Positions 44,828-53,122 of a DNA stretch of 64,000 nt are shown one piece after another. Location: contig NC_008268.1 of NCBI RefSeq assembly GCF_000014565.1, forward strand, positions 3,348,001 to 3,412,000. The letters are read 5' to 3'. Made by a program: the position numbers and the translations under genes. The first letter of the stretch is position 1. The number at the start of each line of letters is the position of its first letter. The DNA is from Rhodococcus jostii RHA1. Lineage in GTDB: Bacteria; Actinomycetota; Actinomycetes; Mycobacteriales; Mycobacteriaceae. The notes beneath the pieces were generated by a model that made no database searches, was not told the origin of the DNA, and worked only from the letters and a program-made list of their open reading frames with translations.

Positions 44828-44893
44828 CGACCCCGGGGTGTTGCTCTTCGCCAGAAAAGGCGAAGAGCCGACGGTTCTGCACACCCGGGGTCG
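44828..44893. terminator. Long composite stem-loop after the recombinase operon
   Basis: An outer stem (CGACCCCGGGGTGT at 44828-44841 with 44881-44893, one bulge) encloses a perfect inner 10-bp hairpin (GCTCTTCGCC at 44843-44852 with 44859-44868). It may end transcription from both sides. It could also be an element end or IS remnant. Confidence 0.5.
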
Positions 44894-45017
44894 ATAGCCA
44901 GGCGTTCGTCGACTGGCTTTAACTAAGCTAGCGCAGCTCTTAGTGCCCGCGGCATGCCGAAACAACATATCCCCGCGCGTCATTGAGCCTGATGAGGTTG
45001 TCGACGTACCCAGTCGG

Positions 45018-46130
45018 CTACGCCGAAAGCTCCCAGCTCTTTACGGTCGCCATGGGACTGAATACCGAGGGGTCGACGTCCGACTGGATCGGCTTGGCAT
45101 CGAGGGCACGCTGTGGCCAGTCACGGTTCGCCAGTGCCGGCTTGCCTAGCGAGATCACCTGGGCGGAGCCGTTCTCGATCAGCGCGTCTGCTGCCGCGGG
45201 GTCACCGAGTTGCCCGTTGGCGATAACAGGCAAGCCCGAGTACTTCGTCGCGAAGGCTGCAAGCGTGGTGCCTGAGTCCGCGAAGGCAGGTGCGGTGGCA
45301 TCGAACTCGGTGGTGTGGATGTAGTCGACGCCGGTTTCGGCCAGCCCCTGGAAGATCTCCGCCGCGTCGGACTCACCTCCGGCCCAACGGTGATTGTAAT
45401 CGCTCACCTTGGATTGCGAAATCCGCACTCCCACAGTGACCTTGGAGCCAACCACCTGCCGAACTGCGGCGATGACCTCTCGGTAGATCTTCAGTCGGTT
45501 GGCGAGGGATCCGCCGTACTCGTCATCACGCTGGTTCATGTAATCGGTGAGGAACTGGTCGAGCAGATAACCGTTGGCGCCGTGGATCTCCACCCCGTCG
45601 AATCCGGCGGCTACCGCATGCTGGGCAGCCTGGGCGAATCCAGCGCACACGTCGTCGATGTCCCGCAGAGACAGGGCGCGCGGCGTCGCGTACGGGCCTG
45701 TACCTCCGTAGAAGCCCAGTTGCTCGCCGAGTGGAGGTGTCGTCGAGGGTGCGATCGTTTCGGTCACGTACCTGTTGCCCTGGGACTGCGCACCCGCGTG
45801 CATCAGCTGGGCGAAGATTCTTGCGCCAGCGGTGTGAACCCGCTCAACCACGGGCTTCCACGAGTCCGCGTGCTGGGCTGTCGCTAATCCGGGCTGGTTC
45901 AGATACCCCTGGCTGTACTTCGTGTCGGGATAGATGCCTTCGGTGATGAGAAGGCCGAACCCTCCCTTCGCGAAAACCTCGTAGTACGACGCGATCGACT
46001 CGTTCGCCGACCCGTCCTCGTCGCCGCTCACCCGTGTCATCGGTGCGAGTGCAACGCGATTGGCCAGCTCCGTCGATCCCAGCTTGAGCGGTGAGAACAG
46101 GGTGCTTGCCGTTGTAGACGTGTGTTGCAT
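45018..46130 (-). CDS. Old yellow enzyme-family NADH:flavin oxidoreductase
   Basis: 370 residues, FMN-binding TIM barrel. Motifs: NRVALAPMTRVS, FAQLMHAGAQSQGNRY, and GFDGVEIHGANGYLLDQFL (His-Gly-Ala-Asn, typical of the substrate-binding pair), then VRISQSK and VIANGQLG. Family members reduce activated C=C bonds of enones, enals or maleimide-type compounds using NAD(P)H. It is preceded by a 25-bp double LacI-type operator (46,216-46,240) almost identical to the one before the asparaginase, so both belong to one regulon. A maleimide- or enone-like substrate would fit the hydrolases upstream (inference). Confidence 0.88.
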   Translation of the reverse strand: MQHTSTTASTLFSPLKLGSTELANRVALAPMTRVSGDEDGSANESIASYYEVFAKGGFGLLITEGIYPDTKYSQGYLNQPGLATAQHADSWKPVVERVHTAGARIFAQLMHAGAQSQGNRYVTETIAPSTTPPLGEQLGFYGGTGPYATPRALSLRDIDDVCAGFAQAAQHAVAAGFDGVEIHGANGYLLDQFLTDYMNQRDDEYGGSLANRLKIYREVIAAVRQVVGSKVTVGVRISQSKVSDYNHRWAGGESDAAEIFQGLAETGVDYIHTTEFDATAPAFADSGTTLAAFATKYSGLPVIANGQLGDPAAADALIENGSAQVISLGKPALANRDWPQRALDAKPIQSDVDPSVFSPMATVKSWELSA

Positions 46131-46204
46131 TTGGGGCCTTCCCGAACATAGTGATCGTGCATGTCGTTGATGACATCTGTTGCCCTGGCGCTTGGGGCAT
46201 GCCC

Positions 46205-46501
46205 CTACGGCCTAAACAAACGATTGTGGCAAACGTTTGTGTAGTCGGCAAGTCCGTGTGCCCGAACCTCGGAGATGGGTCGATCTGAGCGTTCGCTGAC
46301 CGCGTCGACGAGGTCGTCATACGTCCGGCACACCACGGATGCGCCGGTGGGGCTGCTAACCACCCAGCCAGCGGTGATGGCACGAACCGTGTCCCGTCGC
46401 AGTAGCCCCCCGATTCGACGGGCCACTGCGGTCCGCTGCCGTGGTCCGCTGACCAGCTCAGCGGCCCAGTCGAGTGGCGCGCCGCCGCATCCGCCGCACA
46501 T
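46205..46501 (-). CDS. Small actinobacterial protein coupled to the SDR scar
   Basis: 98 residues beginning MCGGCGGAPLDWAAELVSGP. The CxxC start and the following RTAVARRIGGLL...GWVVSSPTGA...YDDLVDAV pattern recall a small uncharacterised actinobacterial family. Its ATG overlaps the stop of the SDR remnant (TGATG), as if once translated after it. The final ten codons are encoded by the LacI-type operator sequence, so the end of the protein may have been altered by, or have given rise to, the operator. Confidence 0.5.
   Translation of the reverse strand: MCGGCGGAPLDWAAELVSGPRQRTAVARRIGGLLRRDTVRAITAGWVVSSPTGASVVCRTYDDLVDAVSERSDRPISEVRAHGLADYTNVCHNRLFRP
46216..46240. promoter_or_regulatory. Double LacI-type operator before the old yellow enzyme gene
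   Basis: Two 12-bp palindromic units, ACAAACGATTGT (46216-46227) and GCAAACGTTTGT (46229-46240), 13 bp apart. Reverse-complementing 48745-48769 gives the same 25 bases with two differences. Confidence 0.75.
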
Positions 46502-46775
46502 CAGGGCATCACGTCGCCCGAGTTGGGGCCGAGGACCTGTCCGACGAACAGATTTCCCCCGGATCCGAGGCGAGCAGCACCGCTGTGGGAGCGATCTCCT
46601 CTGGCAGTCCGAACCGGCCGAGCGGCAACTGCGCACGTTTGGCGCGCTTCCAGTCATCGTCGAAGTCGTAGACAGCGATGGTCCAGGCGAAGAAAGCGAT
46701 ACCGGACGCACGGCGAGTCTCTTTACCGGTGACGCGCCGCAGTCCCGGGGGCGGGGCGACATGTGCGTGAGACAT
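46501..46775 (-). pseudogene. Deletion scar: MFS transporter N-terminus fused to SDR C-terminus
   Basis: The frame starts MSHAHVAPPPGLRRVTGKET and continues ASGIAFFAWTIAVYDF, which matches the first membrane segment of the MFS family (compare SIVCFLAWVFSVYDF at 54,017-55,543). It then changes directly to DDWKRAKRAQLPLGRFGLPE, the C-terminus of an SDR (compare WRQAKEAELPLGRFGLPH at 52,344). Near the end a one-base frameshift after LLASDPG breaks the frame; the correct continuation, GNLFVGQVLGPNSGDVMP, is in another frame. A deletion of the transporter and SDR genes of a paralogous operon followed by decay explains all of this. Confidence 0.8.
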
Positions 46776-46840
46776 CAGTCTGCTCTCTTGCTAGAGGGTT
46801 CACTGGGGGATACAGGTGGGAGGACGGATAGGGGTGTGGC

Positions 46841-47719
46841 TCACCGGCGTGGTGAGCGCTTCTTGAAGTCCTCGGCGATGGTGTTGAAATTCGTCCAGGT
46901 GACGCCGTCGTGCGAGCTGATGTGCTCGATGAGCCGTTCGAGCATCAGGAGCACCTGAGGACGACCGGAGACATCGGGATGAATGGTGAAGGTGAAGACG
47001 GCGTAGTCGCTCTCCCGGTAGACCCAATCGAACTGATCCCGCCACATCTCCTCGATGTGCCGTGGGCTCACGAAGCCGTGACTGTTGGGGCTGCCCTTGA
47101 TGAACATCATCGGCGGCAGGTCGTCGAGGTACCAGCTCGCGGGGATTTCGACCAGATCGGTCTCCTCGCCCCGGACGAGGGGTTTCATCCATTGCCCGGC
47201 GGGCTTGTCATAGTCGATCGGAGTCCACGAGTCGCCGACGCGCACGTAGTACGGCTCGAAATCGCGGTGCATGAGTGAGTGGTCGTAGGTAATGCCCCGC
47301 TCGACGAGGAGCTCGTTGGTGACTTTGCTGAACTCCCACCAGGGGGCGACGTAGCCGGTGGGACGGTTACCGGTGCGAGTGGTGATGAGATCGATGCAGT
47401 GGTCGAGGATCTCCGACTCCTGCTCACGTGTCATCGCGATGGGGTTCTCGTGGCTGTATCCGTGGAGACCGATCTCGTGTCCGCTTGCGACAACGGCGTC
47501 GAACTGTTCCGGGAAGGTCTCGATGGAATGCCCTGGCCAGAACCAGGTGGCAGGCAGGTCGTACTTGGCAAGCAAATTGTTGAGTCGGGGGACGCCGACT
47601 TCGCCGGCGAAGACGCCCCGGGAGATGTCGCCGGGTGAGTTCTCGCCTCCATACGAACCCAGCCAGCCACCGACCGCGTCGACGTCGATACCGAAGGCGA
47701 CGAAAATCTCCTTGGCCAT
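46841..47719 (-). CDS. NodB-domain hydrolase (polysaccharide deacetylase superfamily), possible cyclic imide hydrolase
   Basis: 292 residues. NodB-type metal site pieces: [10 protein letters not shown] (Asp), [15 protein letters not shown] (His), and [14 protein letters not shown] (HxxxxH-like). This variant of the superfamily includes allantoinase PuuE and the cyclic imide hydrolases of pseudomonads (about 290 residues, which do not act on polysaccharide). An asparaginase gene 3 bp upstream, amidase genes nearby and a regulator in common suggest an imide or amide pathway: imide to half-amide here, half-amide to acid and ammonia by an amidase. Substrate is inferred. Confidence 0.78.
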   Translation of the reverse strand: MAKEIFVAFGIDVDAVGGWLGSYGGENSPGDISRGVFAGEVGVPRLNNLLAKYDLPATWFWPGHSIETFPEQFDAVVASGHEIGLHGYSHENPIAMTREQESEILDHCIDLITTRTGNRPTGYVAPWWEFSKVTNELLVERGITYDHSLMHRDFEPYYVRVGDSWTPIDYDKPAGQWMKPLVRGEETDLVEIPASWYLDDLPPMMFIKGSPNSHGFVSPRHIEEMWRDQFDWVYRESDYAVFTFTIHPDVSGRPQVLLMLERLIEHISSHDGVTWTNFNTIAEDFKKRSPRR

Positions 47720-47722
47720 AGT

Positions 47723-48724
47723 TCAGTCCTCCTTGTTGTCTGCGTAGATATCGATCAGGGAGTTGACCTGCTCCGAGGCATCCACTCGCTGGGACAGCCA
47801 GAGGGCCAGGAGTATTCGGAGCTGCGTGGCCGGCAGGCCTGACGCCGCAGGAACGCCCGCGGCCACCAAGTCGGCCCCGCCACCATTTCCGTACACGCCG
47901 GCGACCGGACCTTCGGGGACTCGGGTGGACAGCACGAGGAATACTCCTCGCGGCAAGAGATCCCGCGCGGCTGCGACCACCGCCGGGTTGGCGTTGCCGA
48001 TGCCGGTGCCGGCCACGATCACACCCTTCGCCCCGGCCGCGACGGCTGCATGGATCAACGCGGCGTCGCCGCCCGGATACATCTCGACCAGATCGACGCG
48101 GGTGTCGTCGAACGCGAGGGTGGGCCGCGGTAGCGGCTTGGGACGGCGGGGGGCGGAGATGATCGACACGGCGCCTCCGCTGACGTTGCCGACGCTGCCG
48201 CCGACCATCGAGTCGAACGCCGCCAGAGCGGTCGTGTGCATCTTGCGCGTTCCCCGAGCGGGGAGAATCCGCCCGGCGAAGGCGATCAGCACACCCAGCT
48301 CGCGGGCGTCGGGCGAGGCCGCAACCCGCACGGCGTCCGCAAGATTGCGGGGGCCGTCACCGGCGACAGCGTCACGGGGATGCTGTGCGCCGGTCAACAC
48401 GAGGGGGCGGGGATCGTCGTGCACGAGATCGAGGAGGATCGCTGTCTCCTCCATCGTGTCGGTGCCGTGGGTGATGACGATTCCGTCGACACGCTCGTGC
48501 TCGCGAGCGAGCAGGTCGGCGACTTGGTCACTGATCTGGCGCAGGTGACCGAGCGTCATCTGGTACGAGCCGATGGTCATCAGGTCGATCGTTTCGATCT
48601 CGACGCCGGCTATGCCGGTGCCCTCGAGAAGAGTGGCCGCCGTCTGGTTCGCGACGACACCGCCCTCGGAGGTCGTGGAGGCGATTGTGCCTCCGGTAGC
48701 GATGATCGCTATTCGCAACGGCAT
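47723..48724 (-). CDS. L-asparaginase-family amidohydrolase
   Basis: 333 residues from ATG 48724. The N-terminal signature IIATGGTIAS supplies the nucleophilic Thr13. The second signature, GIVITHGTDTMEETA, supplies the Thr-Asp pair; both are complete. No signal peptide, so cytosolic. It should hydrolyse asparagine or a related omega-amide such as a half-amide. First gene of the LacI-type regulated operon; the double operator sits at 48,745-48,769, just before the start. A TTG at 48748 inside the operator is an unlikely start. Confidence 0.88.
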   Translation of the reverse strand: MPLRIAIIATGGTIASTTSEGGVVANQTAATLLEGTGIAGVEIETIDLMTIGSYQMTLGHLRQISDQVADLLAREHERVDGIVITHGTDTMEETAILLDLVHDDPRPLVLTGAQHPRDAVAGDGPRNLADAVRVAASPDARELGVLIAFAGRILPARGTRKMHTTALAAFDSMVGGSVGNVSGGAVSIISAPRRPKPLPRPTLAFDDTRVDLVEMYPGGDAALIHAAVAAGAKGVIVAGTGIGNANPAVVAAARDLLPRGVFLVLSTRVPEGPVAGVYGNGGGADLVAAGVPAASGLPATQLRILLALWLSQRVDASEQVNSLIDIYADNKED

Positions 48725-48744
48725 GCCAAGAAGTGAAGCACAAT

Positions 48745-48793
48745 ACAAACGTTTGCCGCAATCGTTTGGGCTTACTTTTCACAAACGTTTGTG
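48745..48793. promoter_or_regulatory. LacI-type operators in the divergent asparaginase/lacI region
   Basis: ACAAACGTTTGC (48745-48756) and GCAATCGTTTGG (48758-48769) form a 25-bp double unit before the asparaginase gene. A perfect 14-bp palindrome CACAAACGTTTGTG (48780-48793) lies nearer the regulator gene. The AAACGTTT core is typical of LacI-family operators. Confidence 0.8.
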
Positions 48794-48875
48794 TGTTGAT
48801 CGTTGTGGGGGTCTTCGTTCGGTAGTCTGAGGTCGAGAGATCGAGTTCGATGTCGATGACCAGGGAGGCGAGCCG

Positions 48876-49916
48876 TTGAAGGCGTCACAGAAAGGCCCGC
48901 TGACACTCCGCATGATCGCGACCGAGCTGGGGATAAGCCCGTCGACGATTTCGCGGGTCCTCAACACTGAAGGCGACGCCGCCCTGCGTTGGGGATCCCC
49001 CGAAACCGTGGCCCGAATCCGGGCATTCGCCGAGGAGCATGGGTATTCCCCCAATCCTCAAGCGTCGAGTCTGAGGACGCGGCGGTCCGGCCTCATCGGG
49101 GTGCTGGTGCCACGCCTGGAGGACTACGTGCTCGCGACCATCTACGGAGGCATTGAGGAAGCGGCGTGGGAATCTGGACTGTCCACCTTCGTCACCAACT
49201 CGCTGGACATCCCGGCCAATCAACGAGCGCGGACACAAATGATGATCGATCGCCGCGTCGACGGAATGATCTTCGGCGATGCCCACCTCGACCACCAATT
49301 CCTCGACGAAGTCCATGACCAGGGGCTCAAGTTCACCTTGGCCTCCCGGCGCGCGGGCCGCTACACCTCGGCAACCGTCGACGATGTCAAGGGCGGTCGC
49401 CTCGTCGGACAACACTTGGCTGATACCGGCCGCCGAAACGTTGCGGTTCTGGCGGGTCTCGAATTTGCGTCCACAGCACGCGATCGCGCACGGGGGGCGG
49501 TCGAAGCGTTGGCCGACAACGGAATCGAGGTACCGACTGATCGCATCGTGTACTCGGGCTTTGATCCCGCGGGTGGACGCGCGGCGGTCGAGAAGGTTCT
49601 GGCGACAGGACCGGTGCCCGATGCGATCTTCGCGACCAACGATTTCGCTGCACTGGGAGCCTTCGGAGCCCTCCGAGACAGGGGCATCCACGTACCCGAC
49701 GACGTCGCGCTTGTCGGGTACAACGACACCCCCTTGGCCGAGGGAGGCGCCGTCCCACTGACAACTATCCGCTCTCCCATGCATGAGCTGGGTCGACACG
49801 CCCTCCGCCTGTTGCTCGAGGTCCTGGCCGGCAGGACACCGGAGTCTGTACTCCTCGAGCCCGAATTGATAGTGAGGCGGAGCAGCGACACTCGCGCGAC
49901 AACGACCCCGGTGTAG
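48876..49916 (+). CDS. LacI-family transcriptional regulator
   Basis: 346 residues from a TTG at 48876 with GGGAGG about 7-8 bases upstream. N-terminal LacI helix-turn-helix (LRMIATELGISPSTISRVLN, residues about 10-30), then a periplasmic-binding-protein-like sensor (GLIGVLVPRLEDYVLA...IYGGIEEAA, PDAIFATNDFAALGA, DDVALVGYNDTPLAEG). Divergent from the asparaginase operon with three AAACGTTT-type operators between. It should repress that operon and the old yellow enzyme gene until an inducer binds. Confidence 0.92.
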   Translation: MKASQKGPLTLRMIATELGISPSTISRVLNTEGDAALRWGSPETVARIRAFAEEHGYSPNPQASSLRTRRSGLIGVLVPRLEDYVLATIYGGIEEAAWESGLSTFVTNSLDIPANQRARTQMMIDRRVDGMIFGDAHLDHQFLDEVHDQGLKFTLASRRAGRYTSATVDDVKGGRLVGQHLADTGRRNVAVLAGLEFASTARDRARGAVEALADNGIEVPTDRIVYSGFDPAGGRAAVEKVLATGPVPDAIFATNDFAALGAFGALRDRGIHVPDDVALVGYNDTPLAEGGAVPLTTIRSPMHELGRHALRLLLEVLAGRTPESVLLEPELIVRRSSDTRATTTPV

Positions 49917-49955
49917 GAGCGGAGAACCTCAAATCGGCGCGACCAGTCTCGCCGA

Positions 49956-51359
49956 CTAGAGCGGTCTGAGATGACCCCAGGGTGAGGCCTCCTCGAGCGT
50001 CCCCGCGATTCGGAAGAGGTCGGCGTCGCGATTCGTTCCCGTGACAACTTGCAGGCCCACTGGCATCCCACTCGTGGTGAAGCCGCACGGTATGGAGGCT
50101 GCGGGGTTGCCGGTCAGGTTGAAGGGGTATGTGTAGTAGGCCCACGACACGAGGCCGCGGTCCGGCAGCTCCGGGGGGACATTGATGCCGGCGCCCAGTT
50201 CGGCGACGGGAAGAGTCGGGGTGACCAAAACGTCATACCGGCTGAAGAATTGACGTACGTGCTCCCTGAGTTCAAACCGTTGAAAGAATTTGGCGAAGTA
50301 GTCCGCGAGTGTCTCGCGGTACAGCGCTTGCGTAATCGCTTCGGCGACATCGGGATCGAGCAAGTGCCGGGAATGGTCCAGCTCCTCGCGCAACTTCAGT
50401 CCGACCCCGGCGTAGAACTCGGCCTCCCAGAGCCCGATGGGATCGTCAGGTAGCACCTCGTCGATCAGGTCGACATGACAACCCGCCTCTTCCAATCGCC
50501 CGACGGCGGATTCGCAGAGCTCTCGCACCTCGTCGCTGACGGACGCGTAACCGAGGGTCGGGCTCCACGCAACTCGCATGTTGGTCGTCCCGCGACCGCA
50601 GGCGCCGACAAGATCGGGGACATCCTGTGCCACGCTCGACGGGTCGCGCGCGTCGAACCCGGACATCACTTCGATCAACAGCGCGGCATCGCGGACCGAC
50701 CGTGCAATCGCGCCGACGTGGCCGAGGGAGGGGGTGGCACTGGTCGGGAAGACGGGGACTCGACCGTACTGCGCCTTGACGCCGACCAACCCACAGAGGG
50801 CGGCCGGTATCCGGACGGATCCGCCGCCGTCGGTTCCGAGGGCGAAGGGCGTCACCCCGGCCGCCACGCTGGCCGCTGCGCCCGAGCTGGAGCCACCCGG
50901 CGATTTGTCGGTGTTCCACGGATTGCGGGTCACCCCGGTCAGAGGGCTGTCCCCGCCACCGGCCTTGGCGCCGAACTCCGTGGTCGTGGTCTTGCCCAGG
51001 ATGCAGGATCCCGCTGACTTGATCCGCTCGACCGAGGGTGCATCGGCACGCGCGACGTTGTCGGCCCTGGTCTTGGACCCGAACGTCGTCCGGACGCCCT
51101 CGACGTCGATCAAGTCCTTCACCGAGAGCGGAATTCCGTGTAATTTTCCGAGCTGCCCGCCGGCGAGGACCTGGGCCTCTGCGGCGCGAGCGGCCTTCAG
51201 GGCCACATCAGGTGTTGCGGTCACAAAGGCGTTGAGTGTCGGTTCCAGGTCGTCCATCCGGGTCAAGGCCGCCTCGGTGACCTCGACCGGTGACACCTGC
51301 TTGGTGGATATCAGCTGCCTCAGCTCGAAGGCGGTGAGGTATGAAAAATCGATGCTCAC
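49956..51359 (-). CDS. Amidase-signature hydrolase
   Basis: 467 residues with the complete Ser-cisSer-Lys triad: Lys81 (IPLSVKDLID), cis-Ser157 (KSPGGSSSGAA) and nucleophile Ser181 (GTDGGGSVRIPA). It should hydrolyse a C-N amide bond of a small molecule, releasing ammonia. Last gene of the five-gene operon (transporter, two SDRs, cyclase-family hydrolase, amidase). Convergent with lacI, 39 bases between stops. Substrate not deducible; aryl or aliphatic amides are equally possible. Confidence 0.88.
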   Translation of the reverse strand: MSIDFSYLTAFELRQLISTKQVSPVEVTEAALTRMDDLEPTLNAFVTATPDVALKAARAAEAQVLAGGQLGKLHGIPLSVKDLIDVEGVRTTFGSKTRADNVARADAPSVERIKSAGSCILGKTTTTEFGAKAGGGDSPLTGVTRNPWNTDKSPGGSSSGAAASVAAGVTPFALGTDGGGSVRIPAALCGLVGVKAQYGRVPVFPTSATPSLGHVGAIARSVRDAALLIEVMSGFDARDPSSVAQDVPDLVGACGRGTTNMRVAWSPTLGYASVSDEVRELCESAVGRLEEAGCHVDLIDEVLPDDPIGLWEAEFYAGVGLKLREELDHSRHLLDPDVAEAITQALYRETLADYFAKFFQRFELREHVRQFFSRYDVLVTPTLPVAELGAGINVPPELPDRGLVSWAYYTYPFNLTGNPAASIPCGFTTSGMPVGLQVVTGTNRDADLFRIAGTLEEASPWGHLRPL

Positions 51360-51550
51360 TTGACGTTTCGCTCTTCCTACTTGGCCGTGCGGAGGGACGT
51401 CCCCATCGAATTACGTGTGACGGCACCACGCCGCAGTCAGGGCGGCCGAGTCGGCGCCCTGACTGCGGCTGGAGGTCGATACACCATGTATCGAAGCGGG
51501 CAGGAACAACTGCTGTTCAGCGATCGCGTCGAGAATGGCCGGATCCCGAG

Positions 51551-52252
51551 CTACTCGTCCAGGATGGCGAACGCACGAGTGGGCCCGCCGGTGCCATGCA
51601 TGAGCGCGAGCGGCACTCCGAAGAACATGAACTCGCCCTTACCGACCAGTTCCTCGAGGTTGACCAGCCATTCGTAGTGGGTGATGCCGCGGTCTCGGCA
51701 CACACGGTGGTTGTAGAAGTAGTTGTGATTCGGGGCATCCGTTGACGGCCCCTCCACCCCATGCACCTTCGAGCCGTGGTCGGCGAGCCAGTGCGTGGCG
51801 TCCGTACTGATGCCGGGGTTGCTGGTCACCACCGAATGGTTGGGATAGTGACGTTTGTGCAGACCTGTGTTGAGGAGCACGATATGGCCGTCCACCGTCA
51901 CCCCGGATTGCTCCTGTCCCCTTTCCAGGTCTTCGACCTCGATCATCCCCAGGTCGGGGATGTGCGTCATGTCGAAACACACCGCCTTTCCGAAGAACAT
52001 CTCCAGCGGCATCTCACCGACCTTGAGGCCGTCGGGGTTGACGTGGAAGAAGGAGTCGACGTGGGTGCCGATGTGGTCGAGGGTGCCGATGTACGACGTG
52101 GCCAGGGACATCGGATCGTCGTCGGTCCCGAGGTTGAGCTTGACCGAGTCTTCGTGCCGGGTATGCGGGACGTGAACGGGGCTCTGAAAGAACTTGTGGC
52201 TGGGCATGTTGTCGTCAATCGGAAGAGATAGGTCGATCACGCGCTGTGCCAT
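51551..52252 (-). CDS. Cyclase-family metal-dependent hydrolase (kynurenine formamidase/isatin hydrolase-like)
   Basis: 233 residues from ATG 52252 (AGGAG 8 bases upstream; a GTG at 52267 is disfavoured). The HxGTHxD metal motif is present as HIGTHVDSFFHV, with DGHIVLLNTGLHKRHY and GVEGPSTDAPNHNYFYNHRV. Members hydrolyse cyclic amides, lactones or formamides. In an operon with an amidase and SDRs it could open a ring produced upstream (inference). Confidence 0.83.
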   Translation of the reverse strand: MAQRVIDLSLPIDDNMPSHKFFQSPVHVPHTRHEDSVKLNLGTDDDPMSLATSYIGTLDHIGTHVDSFFHVNPDGLKVGEMPLEMFFGKAVCFDMTHIPDLGMIEVEDLERGQEQSGVTVDGHIVLLNTGLHKRHYPNHSVVTSNPGISTDATHWLADHGSKVHGVEGPSTDAPNHNYFYNHRVCRDRGITHYEWLVNLEELVGKGEFMFFGVPLALMHGTGGPTRAFAILDE

Positions 52253-52343
52253 GGTGTGACTCCTCACATCAGATCGTATGGAAATTGTGCGGCCGCTCGC
52301 GGCCCGTACCGACTGGCCGGGGTTGGACCGGGGGGATCAACGC

Positions 52344-53093
52344 TCACGGCATCACATCGCCACTGTTGGGCCCCAAGGTCTGCCCGACGTACAGGTTGCC
52401 TCCGGGGTCGCTGGCGAGCAGGACCGCGGTGGGCGCGATCTCGTGCGGCAACCCGAATCGGCCCAGCGGCAGTTCGGCCTCCTTCGCCTGTCGCCAGTCC
52501 TCGGTGATGCCGGCGAAGAGCGGGGTCCAGACCGGTCCGGGGGCAATCGCGTTGACCAAGACCCCACTGGGGGCCAATTCGCGGGCCAGCGCCCTCGTCA
52601 GTCCGATGACACCCGCCTTAGCGGCGCAGTAATGGACCAGGCCGACACCGCCTTTGATCCCCAGTTGGCTGCTGATGTTGATGATGCGACCGGACCCTTG
52701 TGCCAGCATGTGCGGTACCGCCCACCGGCAGCACAGGAACACGCTGCGCAGATCAACGGAGATCATTTCGTCCCAGGTGGCGACGTCCATCTCGGCCAAC
52801 GGGACCTCTGTCAGCAGCCCGGCGCAGTTCACCAGGATGTCGAGTGCACCGAATTCCGCCAGGCATCGATCTACCATCATTTTGGTTTGGTCGGGATCGG
52901 TCACGTCGACGACGACACCCACCGCTTTTGCCTCGCCCTCCGAGTAACGGCTCACGGCGGCCGCGAGGCGCTCCTCGTCGCGATCGGCAAGCAGCAGGTG
53001 TGCGCCCTCGGCCGCGTAGGCGTCGGCGATGGCTGCTCCGATCCCGCTCGCGGCACCTGTCACGATCGCGGTACGCCCTTCGAGTATACCCAT
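52344..53093 (-). CDS. Short-chain dehydrogenase/reductase
   Basis: 249 residues, classical SDR: TGAASGIGAAIA for NAD(P), LVNCAGLL, the catalytic Ser in INISSQLG and HYCAAKAGVIG (YxxxK). C-terminal sequence LPLGRFGLPHEIAPTAVLLASD is nearly identical to the fragment in the scar at 46,501-46,775, so this gene has a decayed paralogue in the window. Reduces or oxidises an alcohol/ketone of the operon's substrate. Confidence 0.87.
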   Translation of the reverse strand: MGILEGRTAIVTGAASGIGAAIADAYAAEGAHLLLADRDEERLAAAVSRYSEGEAKAVGVVVDVTDPDQTKMMVDRCLAEFGALDILVNCAGLLTEVPLAEMDVATWDEMISVDLRSVFLCCRWAVPHMLAQGSGRIINISSQLGIKGGVGLVHYCAAKAGVIGLTRALARELAPSGVLVNAIAPGPVWTPLFAGITEDWRQAKEAELPLGRFGLPHEIAPTAVLLASDPGGNLYVGQTLGPNSGDVMP

Positions 53094-53122
53094 TATCTTC
53101 TGCCTTCCACTCGTTTACCCGG

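Larger units (their letters stand above)
38832..44900. mobile_element. Second tyrosine-recombinase element, four-gene operon, ends not defined
   Basis: A compact plus-strand operon (38,868-44,742) of recombinase, large accessory protein, recombinase and TnpC-like protein begins right where parB homology ends and is followed by a large hairpin and then chromosomal-type catabolic genes. No terminal repeats were found, so the right limit is a guess. Confidence 0.55.

Noticed and set aside
46509..46775. The 88-codon frame as a genuine small membrane protein
   Set aside because: It is explained fully as an MFS N-terminus joined to an SDR C-terminus with a late frameshift.
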